A stretch of DNA of 64,000 bases from Excoecaria cochinchinensis (GCA_947683425.1 CANTUQ010000081.1:9110501-9174500), one strand, 5' to 3'; shown: positions 34,301 through 48,495, counted from the stretch's first letter. Notes: generated by a model from the sequence alone, not told the origin. A program made the numbers and translations.

Positions 34301-37300
34301 TGGGGACAACATTGGCCAACCAAGTTGGATACTGCACCTCAACTAGAAATTTGGCTTTGATTTGCTGGTGAATCTCCTCCTTCACTTTATCTGCCCATTC
34401 TGGCCTAAGCCTTCTCAGCTTCTATTTAACGAGTTTGTGGTATGGATATGTAGGAATAGCGTGCTCTGCAACTTCCCGATCGATTCCTAGCATATCTTCG
34501 TAGGTCCAGGCAAAAACTTTTTCAAATTTTTTTACGATTCTCTCAAATTTTTGTCGCTCTTCAGGAGTTATATTTGATGCTATCAAAATTTCTTTTGGGT
34601 TTTCTATGGTTCCAAGATTAAATGGAGTAGCATCAGTTGAATCAATATCAAATATGGATGGATGATGATCATGATCATGCATAGTGAAATCATCTGAAAT
34701 ATCACACAAGTAAGTAAAATCATTCAATTTATTAATAAGATTGAAATTGTCATTAATATCATTGAAAAGTTCTGGAGCAATAAGAAAATCTAAACTATTT
34801 TCCTCTTCTTCCTCTGCTGGCACATCTGCCGAGGTTGATGGTCCTGCGTCACTTCGGCTCTTTGGAAGCTCCTCAGTCAACTCCTGTATGTCTTCTTCTA
34901 CCTTTGCTTTCCCCTTCAGCTGGGTGACTACCATTTTCTCAATGATCACTTCTTCAGGCATCTCATGGTCCCAAATTGTCCTACTGGTCATGATTTCCTC
35001 ATCCCAAAAGCCCTTTACTGGATTGATCAATCCAATGTCCCAGTCATAGACATCATTGAAAACCTCAAACCCTGGCACAATTCTTCCATCCAGCTATTGC
35101 GGTTCAACTTCACCTGCATAGGCACACGCAGCGATTGCTGACACAAAAGTCTTCCGGATATGAGGAATTTTCATTTCTGGTTTCTCACCCCTTCCTACTA
35201 CACCTGTGTATCCTAGACCCCTTCTGTCTTTTTGGCCCTTGGTAGCAATAGCTATTGGCATCCCCTGAGAATTCTTACCCAGTCCTGCGCCAGGGAGAAA
35301 TGACATCCTCTTCATCATATTTAGCACCTGGGGGCTTTCTTCTTTCTGCTCTTCCTCACCTATCATGGCAACATGAAATCCACTAAACGACTGCCTAGCG
35401 ATCTCCAGTGTTGAAACCTGATTCTCCCGTGCAGCCCTTATAGTCACGATCTGGCCTTCATGAGGTATTTTTACCATCTGGTGAAGCGTAGAGGGGACTC
35501 CTCCCAACTTATGAAACCATGGTCTACCTAAAAGAGCTGAGAAATTAGCGGGTATAGGCAGTACCACAAACTCCACTTCTGACTCTACTGGTCCCATCTT
35601 CACTGTCGCTATGAATGTCCCCGAAGCATGTCTATGAGAGTTGTCATATGCTGTGATTGTGTGATCAGATTTGGCTAACATATCCTCTATCACCCCAAAA
35701 GCTGCCATTGCCACCTGTGGGCACACATTTATTGAAGAGCCATCATCTACCATTACACAGGCTGTGTGCTTTTGGTTAATTTGTGCCCTTATGTACAAAG
35801 GGCGATTATGGTTGCGGCCTTCTGCCGGCAAATTAGCACTGGTGAAAATAACATTTTCTCCCGATCCTCCTTTCACTACATCCAGAAGTTCCGTAGGTGA
35901 AATGGTTGTGGCCACAGTTGCCTCGCACAAAGCCTCTACTACCTTATGTCTATGCGACGGTGACTGTCTCAAGAGATCCCATATCAAAATCTGAGCCGGT
36001 GTCTTTTCAGCTGTTTGACGATCAGATCTTCTTCCGACTCTTTTCTTTTTTCGCCCTCAACTGGTCCTTGGGGCTTCTCAACTTCTGGAGCTACCCTTTC
36101 GCTCCGGGTCACAGCTCCTACTTTATTGTTCTTTGCTTCTTCATCCTCCTCCGAATCCCACGGGTCGAAAAATATTTCAGAATCATTATTTTCAGTTCCA
36201 CTATCATCAGTGGACCAGCAATCGATCACTGCAACGGGAAGCCCTTCTTCATTCCCCTCATGGAGGTTCATGACAGCAGTGTGGACATCGTTGCTGTACA
36301 ATTCCTTTAACACAAACTTTTCGGGTAAACTGACCCGATCATATTCACTGGTGGGGGCATACTGTTGTACCCAGCTTTCTTTTGGCCCCCTCTCTTCTCT
36401 GGGTCTGTGATCTGCTTTGAGTCAATTAGATCTTGAATTGCGTGCCTCAACGTCTTGCAGTTATCAGTTATATGCCCAGTATGCTGATGATATGCACAAT
36501 ACTCATCATCCTTATGTCCTAGCATGCCTTGAGTTCTAGCAGGTTTGGGTGGCATAGGTTGTAGCTTACCCTCTTTCATCAGTCTTCTCAGTACCCATGA
36601 TAAAGACCTTCCAAGATTGGAAAAATGCCTCGGGGTAGCATTAGCAGTTGATACCTCAGCAGTTTTCCTCGCGCCACTGGCGGAACCTGTTGGTCTACTT
36701 GCCCCCTGGCTACTGCTACCCCTTTTGGGATAGTTCTCATTAGCTACTCTCTTAACAAGGTACTCTTCCTCGGCCTCAATGGTGATGTCCTTCAGAGACT
36801 CCCAGTCCTTCAGTCCTTTCATCCTTAATCCTTCTCTCAAATACGGGCTCGCATTTTTAATGAATAGCCGTATTTGATCCTGAGTATCCGATTTCCTCTT
36901 CATTTCCATCACCCGATTCCTCCACTGGGTTAGATACTTATAGAAGGACTTGCCTCCCTTCTGCTGTAATAGCTCTAGGTCCTTCAGGGTCACTTCCATC
37001 CTTGTACTGCAGTCATATTGCCTTAAAAACTCCTCCGTCAATAAATCCCAGTCCTTCTTGGTTCAGCGATCGAGCCCATGGTACCAATCTACTGCTGGGC
37101 CAGTCAAACTCAAGCAAAAGTACTCAATCTTCTGCTGTTTTGTCAAAGTGGTGCCCTTCATCACCAGCGAGTATTGCTTTATGTGTGCCATGGGGTCAGA
37201 AGTGCCGTCAAACTTTGGAACATCCGGCATTTTAAAGTTCATTGGGACTAAATCCTCCCCTTCTAATTCCTTGTCTTCCGGGTTTATTCCTCGGCGCTTT

Positions 37301-37695
37301 GTTAGCATTCTTGTCATTGCTTCAAATTTCTCCTCCAACTTCTTCCAGATGGCTTCTTCAGTTTGAGGGGCTTTCCCTTTCTCAGACATACGCTCCTCAT
37401 ATTCTTCATCTTCCCAATCATCATCTAGCCTTGGGGCTGGCCTTCCCCTTTGTGCCCCTGAGGTGGTAGCTCTTAGGTTTACAAGTGGCATGTGAATTTC
37501 CTCTTGGGGGTCCTCTCTGACCTCCCCCCTTTCATTATTTCTCATAGGAGGAGGTGATGGGTTCTGCGGGGCCGCTTGCTGACCCATTGTGGCCATCATT
37601 GCCATCATACGGTCCTCAAACTCTTCAAGCCTTCGGCCCACTTCCTCTGCTATCATTGCCCTGATGGCATCTACCCCCCTTGGTGAGTTTGCCAT
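31399..37695 (-). pseudogene. Tat-2 gag-pol, multiply broken
   Basis: Colinear with Tat-1 gag-pol. It starts MANSPRGVDAIRAM at 37695. Breaks seen: TGA at 37065-37063 in gag, a frameshift near 36310, another near 35990, TAG near 35094, TAG near 34422 before RT, TAA near 33180 between the two RNase H domains, and a small deletion with frame change near 32480 before integrase. The protease region (DDGSSINVCPQ) and RT with YVDD (about 33975) survive. In the second RNase H the first catalytic Asp is replaced: FHGAVN against FDGAVN in Tat-1. The integrase frame (32463-31399) keeps GIDIIG, SDNGVQF and VEAANK. It is a dead copy of a distinct subfamily. Confidence 0.9.
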
Positions 37696-38105
37696 TTCTT
37701 TGGGTAAAGAAAACTAAGCTGAAGTAGCGTAGCTGATTTTAGAAGAAGTGTCCGGATACTACACCCTTTCTGGTAACTCGAAGAATGGATTTCTGCGTAA
37801 CCGCCCCTGAGACCCTCTTGTCCACTTAGGCAAATCTATGATGGCTAAAAAACATAAAGGGTCAGGATTATGCATGAATGTGCTAAGATGCATGATCGTG
37901 CTATGCAACATTTACAAACCACATGCAAGCACATAGGTCCTTCCAACCTTGTTACTCCCGCACACAAGGTCATAGTCTCTTTCCTAGGTGGGATTGATCC
38001 ATGGGTTAACAGGAAACCCGATGGACACGCTTGGTGCACGGTGAAAAACTGGCAGCATAACCTCTCTTAGCTAATGTGCATACGCATGGGTCATGATCGT
38101 TATGT
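37696..38105 (-). other. Tat-2 leader, gag-proximal part
   Basis: Homologous to about 22432-22830 of Tat-1. It includes the conserved ATTTGCCTAAGTGGAC segment (IDLPKWTR in translation) and the possible acceptor before CCATCATAG (about 37850). It ends at the CACTA target site. Confidence 0.6.
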
Positions 38106-39543
38106 ATTCACTACAAGAAATTACACATTTTATGACGCAAAAAATTGTCATGAAAAAATCATTTTTCGTCGATGAAAAGATAAGGTGACGAATTTTTATC
38201 GTCACGGAGAACGTAATGGTAGACGCGTAACATAAAAGTTTACGTGACAATTTAGTCATTTGTCGCCGTAAGTATATTTTTTGTGACGAAAATAATTATC
38301 GTCATCTTTATTTCTTACTTTTCATGACAAAAATTATGTCACAAATAAAATTATATTTCGTCACATTATATTGTTTATCGTCACAAAAAAATTGACATTT
38401 TTTATGACAAATTTAAAATTCGTCACGAAATTAAACATTTTTAATGACAAAACTCTAATTCTAGTTAAAACCATTAAGTATTGGTTACGTAATTATCGTC
38501 ACAAATAAATATGATTTTCGTCATAAAATATTTAATGTCGTCATTAAATTTGATACTTTAAGTGACGAAAAATGATTTTGTCATTAAATTAATGTATATT
38601 AATGATGAATATAAATTTTCATATTATTTTACAAATTAGTGACATAAATATGGACAAAAATAATTGCCACAAAAAATAATTTTAGTAAAAATTTTTTCAT
38701 GTCATTAAATTATATTTTTTTTATTACAATACTAATATCGTAATTGTAAACATTATATCGTCATTTATGAACTAAAAAGTCGACAAATTATGACAAATAT
38801 ACTTGTCATATATGTGTTGTATTAAAAATGACATTTTAAATTTAACGTTATACAATCAATTAAATTTCTAAAGAAAATCTAATTTAATGTATTTATTCAA
38901 ATAAAAGGTTAATTAAATAAAAACATACTATCAAATGCAAAAAAATAAATTTGCATCCTAATCCAGAAATAAATTCTGTTGAAACTTCAAAATTTGCATC
39001 CTGTTCCTACAAAAAAAAATCATATATTAGATAAAAAAAACTCAATCATATAACACCCTTAATCTATACACACACTACGGTTCCAACGATACTGCACGAT
39101 TACTTGATTGTCTTAAACTACTCTTAAGATTATTGCGAAATCCGGGTAATTATTTTTTTTTATCCTTTCACTATACCCATCTGCCCTATAACTATTTAGT
39201 TTTACTATTCATTCAATCAAAATACAAATATGTCACTTAATTCTACCGAAATTTCGGCAAAATTCCCTCTATAATATTGCCTATCCCCCTGTAAACAATA
39301 AAATCTTTACACTTCAAATAATCATATATTCATTCACCCCGCTTCAATTCAAACTCCAACACAAGTTTGCCTATCCTCCAATTTAGGTCTAATCTCACAC
39401 ACACCATATATTATAATATACTTGTATCATCCACTTTTAATACTTAATTCAATTATACAAAATACAAAGGTACAATATTAATACATCAAAACTATCAGCT
39501 ATAAATAATTTAAGATATTAATATGCATTTGTTAACTTTTCAG

Positions 39544-39544
<1 letters not shown>

Positions 39545-39574
<30 letters not shown>
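39545..39574. repeat. (TA)15 microsatellite
   Basis: Thirty bases of pure TA inside the CACTA element. Confidence 0.95.
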
Positions 39575-39577
<3 letters not shown>

Positions 39578-40605
39578 AATCAAGTAATTGTGCAGCTTCT
39601 ATGTACTCCTTAGACCATTTCATGGTATACATCCAACTCTTATCCATTTTTTAATATAACCTAAATGAAAATAATCATTATTAAGTAATTGAAAAAATAA
39701 AATAATATAATTAAAGTTAAATTGAGCCCACATATATCATACATAACATAAAACATATATATATATATAAAATTATTTTGGGTAAAATCTACATACTATT
39801 TAAGTAGTTTTGAAGACAATAATTACAACATACAAGGAAATTTTATAAATTTATAAGATAAAAAAAAGGAAAAAAACCTGATAATGAAAAGTTGACACTG
39901 GTGTAGACCTTCAAAAATATAGTTGATTCTTGTGTATCCTAAAAAAAAGAGAAAAATATATATTATTATTATAAATATATTAATATATTATAAGTATAAA
40001 TATATTAATATATTATTAATAATAATATGCTCAAAATAAATAAATTTAACAAATTCACATGACATACAAAATATATTTACTTCCCATTCACTTTAAGAGC
40101 CTCTACAATCACACTGCATTTCCCAATTCAATTTGAATTAAAAAAAAAATCAACCAAATAGTCAAATAGATAACTTACATATAAATCTGTTTCTAGAATC
40201 AAAATGTAGAAAATAAAAACCACATGTCCAATAATTTATACAAGATGGATCAATGACTTGAGTTAAATGACAGTAAAAATGAATGGGGATGATGGGATTA
40301 GGTTCCTATAATAAAATCAAATCTGCTTAATTAACTACTTGCCAATTTCGTTTTTGTTATAATGGATTGTGTAATAAGCTTTTGCATAAAAAATTATTTC
40401 AGCTTCATGTCATTTAAAACTCAGCATTAAGAATATATCAGATTCCAAAATATCATTTATAATATAGGTATTCTAGGAAAAATATCTGCTAATGCCAATT
40501 CCAACTCTATATAATAAAGCTTAATGATTTATGGGATTATGGATACTTCCCCTGCATCAACAAAACAAAAATAGCGCAAAATTGGGGAGTTGGTGAAGCA
40601 GATAC

Positions 40606-41390
40606 TTACCAAGTGCTATATTTAAAAACAAATGAGGCTCCCAATTAACTGATAAACATATAATATATGGAGTCTCCAAAGGCAAAACCCCAATTCTATT
40701 CCATGTCCTATAACAAAGATTATAAGCCTATCTAAAATCATCAATAACTTATCCTGCATCATCAAAATCCACTCTAAATTAATTAGTTGCTGCACAAATT
40801 GTGATTATACATTTTCAAATTACAAGAAATTAAGCCTTCAGAAATACAAGATGCCAAAAAGATCATTTACAATTTAACTGTTCCAAGGAAACAAAAAAAA
40901 AAGATTCCAACGCCTATTCCATAACTAATATAGTAAGAGTCATTTACAGTTTTAGCTACTACAAATTTGTTCCTTTATCCTAAGACAACTTTGATTTATA
41001 AGAAAATCTTAGTTCAAACTTAAACAGCTAAGTGATATTCACCATATAATATATGTGGAATTCTCAAAAGTTGCCTTTCATGAAATCAATCTTCACTATC
41101 ATCCTTTTCCACTCTGCTATTATTGATACTTCTCCTGCATCATCAAAATATTGAAATTTTTGAGAAATCTATCAGATAAATATTTGATAATCAAGTTCAA
41201 GAAAACAGCTTCAGACTGAACAAGGTCAAGCCAATTATGGTGAAGAAATTACTTACCAAATATTACATTTAAGCACAAATGAGACTCTCAATAAATCGAT
41301 GAGTGTATAATCCATTTGTAGGCTCCAATGCCAAATCGTAGATTTTATTCCATATCCCATCATAAAGATTATGATCAATTGCAGCACCAT
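40606..41390. repeat. Diverged internal duplication in the CACTA element
   Basis: About 125 bp at 40606-40733 and 41251-41375 align: ACTTACCAA, ACAAATGAG, TATTCCAT and AAAGATTAT occur in the same order and spacing. Each copy is preceded by a CCTGCATCA segment (40549 and 41131). They could be paired noncoding exons or introns of a lost gene. No frame is open. Confidence 0.55.
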
Positions 41391-42129
41391 CAACAACTAT
41401 CACAATTGCTGATTCATATTCATTTTTAGCTCTAACAATGCCCAATGCTGGATATTTTCATGTCCAGATGACAATCCCATATACTCTACAAAAAATTTTC
41501 TATATATAACTATCATTACAGGACATATCAAGCAAAATGCAACCTCAATATGAGCTCTCTATTGGAAGATTTTACACCACAAGAATGATCATTTAGAGAT
41601 AAAAAAAATGAGGTAATATATTATTCATTGCAGGTCCATTAGCTTTTAAAATGCCTTTTGCTCCTCTAATGTTATGCATATTTATTCATACATATTTAAG
41701 TCTCAATAATTAAAATTTCAGTCATAGTACATAACTTCATGAATTTGTAACTGCAAGTCAAAAGTAATATTTAGTATTAGAGGTCCTTTTTTTCCTACTA
41801 ATAATCTCGACTCTGCAATATTTTCTTTCAACAGATATTTCTTGTTTGGATGACATGCTCCAGACCTCATTTTTTCAGCTCATACTCCATTAATTAACTT
41901 ATAAACCCCTAATTCATTACTCTTAATTCTTCAATTCACACATACTCTTGTTGGAGACACAAGACACCTAGAACCAACAATTTTAAATTAAAGATGCAAA
42001 GATTCCCTAGAACTAAGATGGCGTGAAAAGGAAAAATAATTTAAATTATGGATGCAGAGCTTCCCTGAATAGAAGCTAATAGCTGATATGGCTAATTTTC
42101 AGGCAGATTACCTGGTTAAAAGGTAGATC

Positions 42130-42660
42130 TCCAATTTAAATAATTACAGCTCACCGGATACTTACCGGAGCCTCGTCGGAGCTCCACCGGAGGCACCATC
42201 AACAGCGGATGAGAGCTCAAGGCATCAGAACTTCATTTTCGGTGGCCACGCGCCTACCCACCGTGCCGTTTGGCCGGAATTCCCCTCGGCAGTCTCGTCC
42301 TCCTCACAGCCGATCTCTCTTTTTTCGGCGACTGGAGAGGGTTAGTTAGCACCGAAAAGCTCGCTTGGTTACCGGGATTTCATCGGTGGTGTTTCTTCCG
42401 CCAACCGATGCCGGAGTTGATCAAAATTTGCAAAAATGCCACGGCTGCTCTCTTCTGAAAATGGGGCATAACGGCGTCGGAACAGGGGTTAGACAATGCT
42501 GCATCGGCCTGAGCGCATCGCCATCGTCGTCACCGGTCTCCGGCCCCTCCGCCGTGCTCCGCCAGCCTTCTCTCCCTCTCTTCGTTCGGTTTCTGTTCTC
42601 CCTTTCATGTTCTCCCTTTCATGTTTTTCCTTTCTTTTTTTCTATTTGTTCTTTCTAAAT
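42130..42660 (+). other. GC-rich island near the CACTA right end
   Basis: Strongly GC-rich against its AT-rich surroundings, with CCGG-rich text (TCACCGGATACTTACCGGAG) then a CT-rich tail. Two overlapping short frames (42270-42458 and 42365-42658) have low-complexity products without recognisable domains. It may be a captured host fragment or the old 5' part of the element's gene. I do not call a gene. Confidence 0.4.
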
Positions 42661-43423
42661 TGGTCTAGATAAATCTAAACTCTTAAAAGATATTTTTGTA
42701 TTCTTAATATTTATTTTTTATGAAATATTTATTCGTTATAAATAAAATTATTGTGACGAAATAATTTTATCGTCATTAATCATTAAATTGTGACAAAAAA
42801 TAATTCATTTCACAAAAAAATAGGTATTTTATAACAAATTTATGTATCGCAAATAATTATTATTTTCGTTATTTTTTTCTTCCAAAAGAAAAAGGCTAAA
42901 AATTTTTCCTCTATTTCAAAGGTGACGAAATTGTATCTCGTCACAATACATTCATTTTTTATGATACATTTATTTGTCATAAATAAAATTATTTTTAGAA
43001 CTAAATTTTTTCAAAAAAAAAAAAATTAGAATTTTTTTTATCTCGATATCTTATTTGTGACGAATTGATTTTATCGTCACTAATTTATTTAATTATGACA
43101 AAATTAATTCATCAAAAAAAATATTTTGTGACGATTTGATCCGTTGTAATAAATTATTATTTTGTCATTAAATTTTTTCCCTTAAAAAAAAAGGTGAAAA
43201 ATTTTTCCTCCTAAAGAAACCATGACGAAATATTTTTTTGGTCACAAAATTAATCTATTAGTGACGAAAATTAAAACATAAAATGACGCAAGATAATTTC
43301 GTCACAGTAATAAATAGTATGGTGACGTTTTAAAAAATTCGTCATTGTAAGTTATAATCAGTAACGAAATTTTATGCGTCATTAAAAAATTTGTCACAAA
43401 AAGTCAAATTTCTTGTAGTGATT

Positions 43424-43940
43424 TAGGTAGCCAGAATAAGTCGTCCTGGGCCTATCGGGGCATGAAAGCCTTTGAGTAGGTGACCAGTCAGGTTATCTGG
43501 GTTTGTCCAATACATAATGATCCATACAGCAAGCAAGGTATTACGGTTCATACCACCTAGGGAGAGTATCTATTGCCATTACATGAGCTTTAGTCAAAGG
43601 TGGTGTTGCTTTATGGCTACCCAAGCGTGGTCCCTGCCAACGGGTCTAGCTCATCACGAGCGTAATGACCGATTGGGTCACCATTTAATATACCATGATG
43701 GTATGAGGCTTGGGCTGGTGATTATCCTTAACACTTCCCTACATTGAGTGAACGTAGGGTCGCGCTTCGGGAACGCACCGATGCTAAAAGAGGGACCAAA
43801 CTAGCATAGATCTAAGGCTCTAATGCGATGCAATGCAGTTTTGAAAGAGGATGAAAATTTTAAATTAAAACTCAACTATAATTTTTAATCAAGGTACTTT
43901 CGAGTCGAAGTCTCGAGTATGTCCCCAGCAGAGTCGGCAC
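43424..43940 (-). other. Tat-2 leader, LTR-proximal part, with primer site
   Basis: Continues the leader cut at 38105 and matches about 22830-23347 of Tat-1. It ends with the minus-strand primer site TGCCGACTCTGCTGGGGAC (about 43939-43921), differing from Tat-1 at two positions. Confidence 0.65.
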
Positions 43941-46085
43941 TGTGACGCGCGCCGAACCCCGTGGCCTCTCGAGGGCCCGCTTTAGGGCGATCGGAATGGG
44001 ATTCATTAAAACTTTTAAGGTATTTACAAGTGCGTCTATTTTGGGCAACAAAGAGGTTTCTTGGAGTCGCCACCCAATAGAACATTAGGAAGGGTCGTCT
44101 AACCTCAGCGAGCCTAAGATGGCGCATACATATCCATCTTAGGCAAACCAGAGAGATTTTGGAGGTCTCAGCCTCTACCCACTGGATCCTAGGATTATGT
44201 AAATTAAGCCTTTTGAAGGGGAACAAGAGATATTTTGGATGTCCTAGACCTCCAACCTCATTGAGCCCAAGACCACAGTGAGTTCGGGACTTCTCATTTA
44301 TTTGTACATTGATTAATATTATAATTAATTTTTGAATTTATTGTTTCATCAACTTTCCACACGGTGCACTTAATTAAGGCGCAATCATTCACGTCAAAAG
44401 CAATAAGTAAAGCATTATTAAAATAAACATTCTCAAAATGAATTACAATAAAACTAGGCGCAAAATACAACCCCCATAAAAAATATAAATCATACAAAGT
44501 CGGGATATTCATTTGGGGTGAGGACATTGGTCCTACCATGCATATTTATTATAAAATAATTTTTGATGTGATGGTTTTATTTTAGGATGGAGCAAAACTG
44601 AGACATTGGTCCCATTTTTATTTTAGAAAAATTTCAAATTAGTTAATAAAAATAGTTTAGTGACTTTTTCCTAGCAATATTACAATAATCTTCATAGTAA
44701 AATGAATAAAGTCAAGGGTAAAGAAAGAACCCGGATAGGAAGCCTCAGGTTAGCGTGACCACCCTCATTAACCACTCCAATTCCAACATGGTCAAAAAAT
44801 AACTCATAGAAATAAACATGTTAGTGTCAAAATCATGAATAAAATAAAGAAAAATAACATAACCAAAAAAACTTTAAAAGAAATGGGTTAAAAGATAAAA
44901 GAGGTAGAAAATAAATTAAAAAGCCTTTCAAAATTCCAATTCTTTGTAAAAAAAAATATTATTTCAAAAAAAATAATTAATATGAGTCAAGTTAAATTAC
45001 ACAAATATCAATCCAGAATGTTTACCCTCGGATTTTACCTTTTTGGGTGAATGTCGAATGATTTCGGTCCCCGCACGCTCCACAAGGATCAAGTAAAAAT
45101 GGATCAAAGAAATAAAATTTATGCTTTTCTTTCTTTGAAAATTTGACACCGATCAAGTATTTGAATTAGCTGGATTGATGGAAACGAATGGATTTCGTTA
45201 CCTTAAATTGGCTTAATTCACAAGAAGAATTTGAGGAAAAATCGATTAACTGAAAGAATTTTTATCGAATAAAATTCTGAAAATAGTAGAGATTTTTTAG
45301 ATTTTTTTAAATTGCCCACAAAAGATTTTTCTTTAAAAACTTCCCACTCTCTCAAAAATTGCTAATTTTCCTTTAAAAAATTTGTTAATTTTTCCAACCC
45401 CCATTAATGAAATTTACTCCACAATTTATAGGATTTTTGGAGATAAATAGGATAAGATTAGTTTAAAGTTTGAATTTTAAAAGGAGTTTAAAATTCAATT
45501 TTTAACCAAACATCCTATCCTAATTTCAAAGATAAAAGCTTATCCTGCTTAAATTTTAACAAATCCGTCACTATCTGATCAGATCCACTAACGACGGGCA
45601 TCCCTTTAAATAACGACGGGCTTTACGCCCCTAATGAGGGTACCCGTGGAAATCTGGACACAGACGGGCCAAGGCGCGGGACTAGGGATGGACGTTTCTT
45701 GTGCCGACACGTGTCCGTCACTACAGACGGGGCCGTCCCTACAACGCATAGAGACAGCATGTCTGTCCAAACAATAGCCCGTACCTATATGCTAGAGACG
45801 GCCTATCTGTCCAAACGATGGCCCGTCCCTATATGCTAGAGATGGGGCACACCAACTAGGGACGGGCGTCCCTACTCTGACAGTCATCCCGTCTGAACAG
45901 CAAAATCATAATTTTAAGCTAAATTTCCCAAATTCTTTCAAAATCTCACGCCATAGAAAAAAGATTTTAATCCTTGTGAAACCGAAAGACAAAAACCTCC
46001 GAATTCCATCCATTTATCGAAAACCGACATTGATCTCTTCATCGGGTAACTCTGACCTGAACTACCTCAGGACCCGATGTCTAGA
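43941..46085 (-). repeat. Tat-2 5' LTR
   Basis: Starts TGTGACGCGCGCCGAAC, nearly as Tat-1, and ends about CCCGATGTCTAGA where CA would be expected. The first 700 bp resemble Tat-1; the rest diverges. A GACGGGC cluster lies at 45593-45895 (GACGGGC, GACGGCC and GACGGGG variants), upstream in minus sense of a TATA-like CTATAAATTG (about 45434-45425). No gene. Confidence 0.75.
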
Positions 46086-48495
46086 ATAATAAAATATGCA
46101 TTACTTACAAAATTACATAAAGATCTTTATTATATATACAATAATAATTATGCAAAATACAAAAATGTTATATATATAATGCTTAAATACACAGAATATA
46201 AGAGCTGAAAACCCAAGTAAAACTCTAAACTTCTAAGTGGCCAACCCTGCAGATGCGCGATGCGAACCGGAATTGAACCTGCCACCTACACTGGAAAACA
46301 GCCCGTGCTAAGCGATAATGCTTAGTGGGGAGGAACAAAATAGACAGAAACAAGTACACTAAATAGGAATACAATAAGCCATGCATAAACAAATACGTAC
46401 ACATACCGAAATACTTACCATGGCAACACGCGAGATATCACATGCATGACATACTAAAAATCATATCATAATATAATCACTATATCAAGCCACTCATTAC
46501 TTATAACACTACACTGAACAATTATAACACTACACTTACACAACTCAAAGCTTAGCTTGAATCTCAGTAGTTGTGGATACGGGAGCACTACACAACAGAG
46601 GATACTACGAACAGTATCAATTGTGAGAGATCGAAGCCTCGATCACACACTACCCGGGAGACCAAAGTCTCAAAACATTTTATCACTGCACGAAAAATGA
46701 CCACCTCGGAGGTCGGCCGCTTGGCCCAAATGGGACCGACATAAGCAGCTGCACTCATATATCCCTTTATAAGCATGCTTATCTATCCACTACCTTGACA
46801 CTTCAGGCTTAACATAAAGACTCTATACTCTATATCATACACATTGCAATTACCCAAGCATTTCATCATGATTCAATCACAAATAACTAATATCACATAA
46901 CATGTCACATTCAACAACTACAAGCATGTGCACACTTAATTCCATTATCAAACTCCTATGAAAAAGCATCAATTACCCATAACTTTCAATTTTTAAACAT
47001 TTATTTATTCATCTCAAAACTCTAAACAAGTAATGAATAAGTTTTAGACAGTTATGATGAAGTTCGGATGCATTTCGGAAGCAAAACGTACCAAAATACT
47101 CAACTGAAAGGAAGGGCAAGGGTTCATGCCAACCATGGGGTTCAAAATAAGAGAAAACACCTTGAACAATTAGGTTCTTTCATGCTCGTGACATGGGTCA
47201 TGCTCGCGATAGAAGCCTCCCTCACATGCTCTACGAAAATTAGACTATTAGGATAGTTTTCCCCTCCGACTTTTCATCGACTACACCAACCCATAAAACT
47301 CATTTTTAGGCAAAACTTCCTGCTTAAAAATTGATCCTTAGGATGTTAAGAATCAAATACGATAAAGTTTAGGTTAATTGGACATCTATAACTTCAGATA
47401 TGAGCTAAACAACCTATAATGTTCAAGTAACCCGACTCAAACACAGACACTACGATTTTGGCAAATTTTGAGGATCATAGAGCAAGAATTTTCCCAAGGT
47501 TATTTCTAAGACTTTTATATTCTGGAAGATATGGTTCTAATGGCTCAAGAAGCACACAATTTAGATGTCTAAAACTCTGCTTATGACAAAAACAATACAC
47601 GGAGGTTAGATGAAAACCGAATAGAATTTGCCAAAATCAGACCTTATCATCACAATTATATGACAACCCATCTAACATCATCATCACACATGCATTTACT
47701 CAAACAAATCACTTAAAATTTCCAGAATTTACAAGACACAAAACACATACACATTAAATCCAAAATGAGAACTAGGGAAATAGACTTCCAACTGAACATA
47801 ATAGAAGAATCAACTCCCAAACCTGGAAATGGTGCTCAAATCCTTAATCTTCAAGAACCCACTTCCTAGCCTTTGATCTTCTTCTTAACACCAAACTCTT
47901 GCACAAAAACCCAGCCAATACACACTTAATCAAGCCATTCCCTCACTCATACAAACCAGAAATAAAGAAGAAGATGAAGAATCCAAAGCAAACCCAAACA
48001 AAACCAAGAATTTACCTCTTCAAAATCCTGCTCAAAATCAGAAATCCAACCTCAAAGCTCAATGAAGCACACAAGGGAAGAAGTGGGAAGCAGAAAAATG
48101 AAGAAAGGGAGAGGAGAGAAAACAGGAAAGTGAGGTAAGCGGGGAAAAAGGGACAGCTTCCTTAGGAAGCTTCCTTAATTTTTGCCCTCCCTTCCCTCTC
48201 TCTTCCTTTTTCATTAATTGCCACCACTTAACAAGCCATGTGTCACTCTCCAATCATCCCAAAAGTCACAATCTTAACCATTCACTTCCTAGGCACCATA
48301 CACACCACACACTAAATAATCTCTTCAATAAGCACTATACATCCTTGGTACAATGCACACACTTCACTAGATAATTGCTTCACTTAACATTTTAATTAAT
48401 TTTGCAATTAAGTCCTCATGCACAAATTTCTGAAATACCCTTAGTTTTCTGAGTTAGCATTTAAATTCCGACTAGGCCCTTTTTGGGGTGTTACA
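46086..48495 (-). repeat. Chromovirus-like LTR E, minus orientation, end truncated
   Basis: On the minus strand it begins TGTAACACCCCAAAAAGGGC at 48495, like LTRs B and L. It carries the family hairpin (AAGCGATAATGCTT, 46311-46324) and the GTGGATAGATAAGCATGC marker (about 46790-46770). Its last part (about 100-150 bp by comparison with A and B) is missing where Tat-2 begins. Short frames inside (for example 47899-48138) lack similarity to anything I know. Confidence 0.75.

Larger units (their letters stand above)
38109..43420. mobile_element. Non-autonomous CACTA (En/Spm) DNA transposon, 5312 bp
   Basis: The termini are CACTACAAGAAATT and AATTTCTTGTAGTG, perfect inverted repeats of at least 14 bp, flanked by the 3-bp duplication ATT (38106-38108 and 43421-43423). 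Both diagnostics fit CACTA. The ends carry dense subterminal repeats of TTTCGTCAC/GTGACGAAA (38130-38830 and 42740-43400), the usual transposase-binding type. No transposase-like frame is present. The interior is AT-rich noncoding with a (TA)15 tract and one GC-rich island (42130-42600). It inserted into the Tat-2 leader. Confidence 0.93.
28181..46085 (-). mobile_element. Tat-2: old, decayed relative of Tat-1, split by a CACTA element
   Basis: It is colinear with Tat-1 on the minus strand: 5' LTR (46085-43941), primer site, leader (43940-43424 and 38105-37696), gag-pol remains (37695-31399), antisense gene remains (29669-31012, +) and the start of ORF1 (28562-28181). The rest of ORF1 and the 3' LTR are missing; the sequence joins a chromovirus-like LTR fragment at 28180. 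A CACTA transposon sits in the leader. Many stops and frameshifts show it is far older than Tat-1. It probably inserted into LTR E, which is cut at 46086. Confidence 0.88.

Noticed and set aside
42270..42658. Frames in the CACTA GC-rich island as a transposase
   Set aside because: They are short, low in complexity and without any transposase or TNPA/TNPD-like feature.
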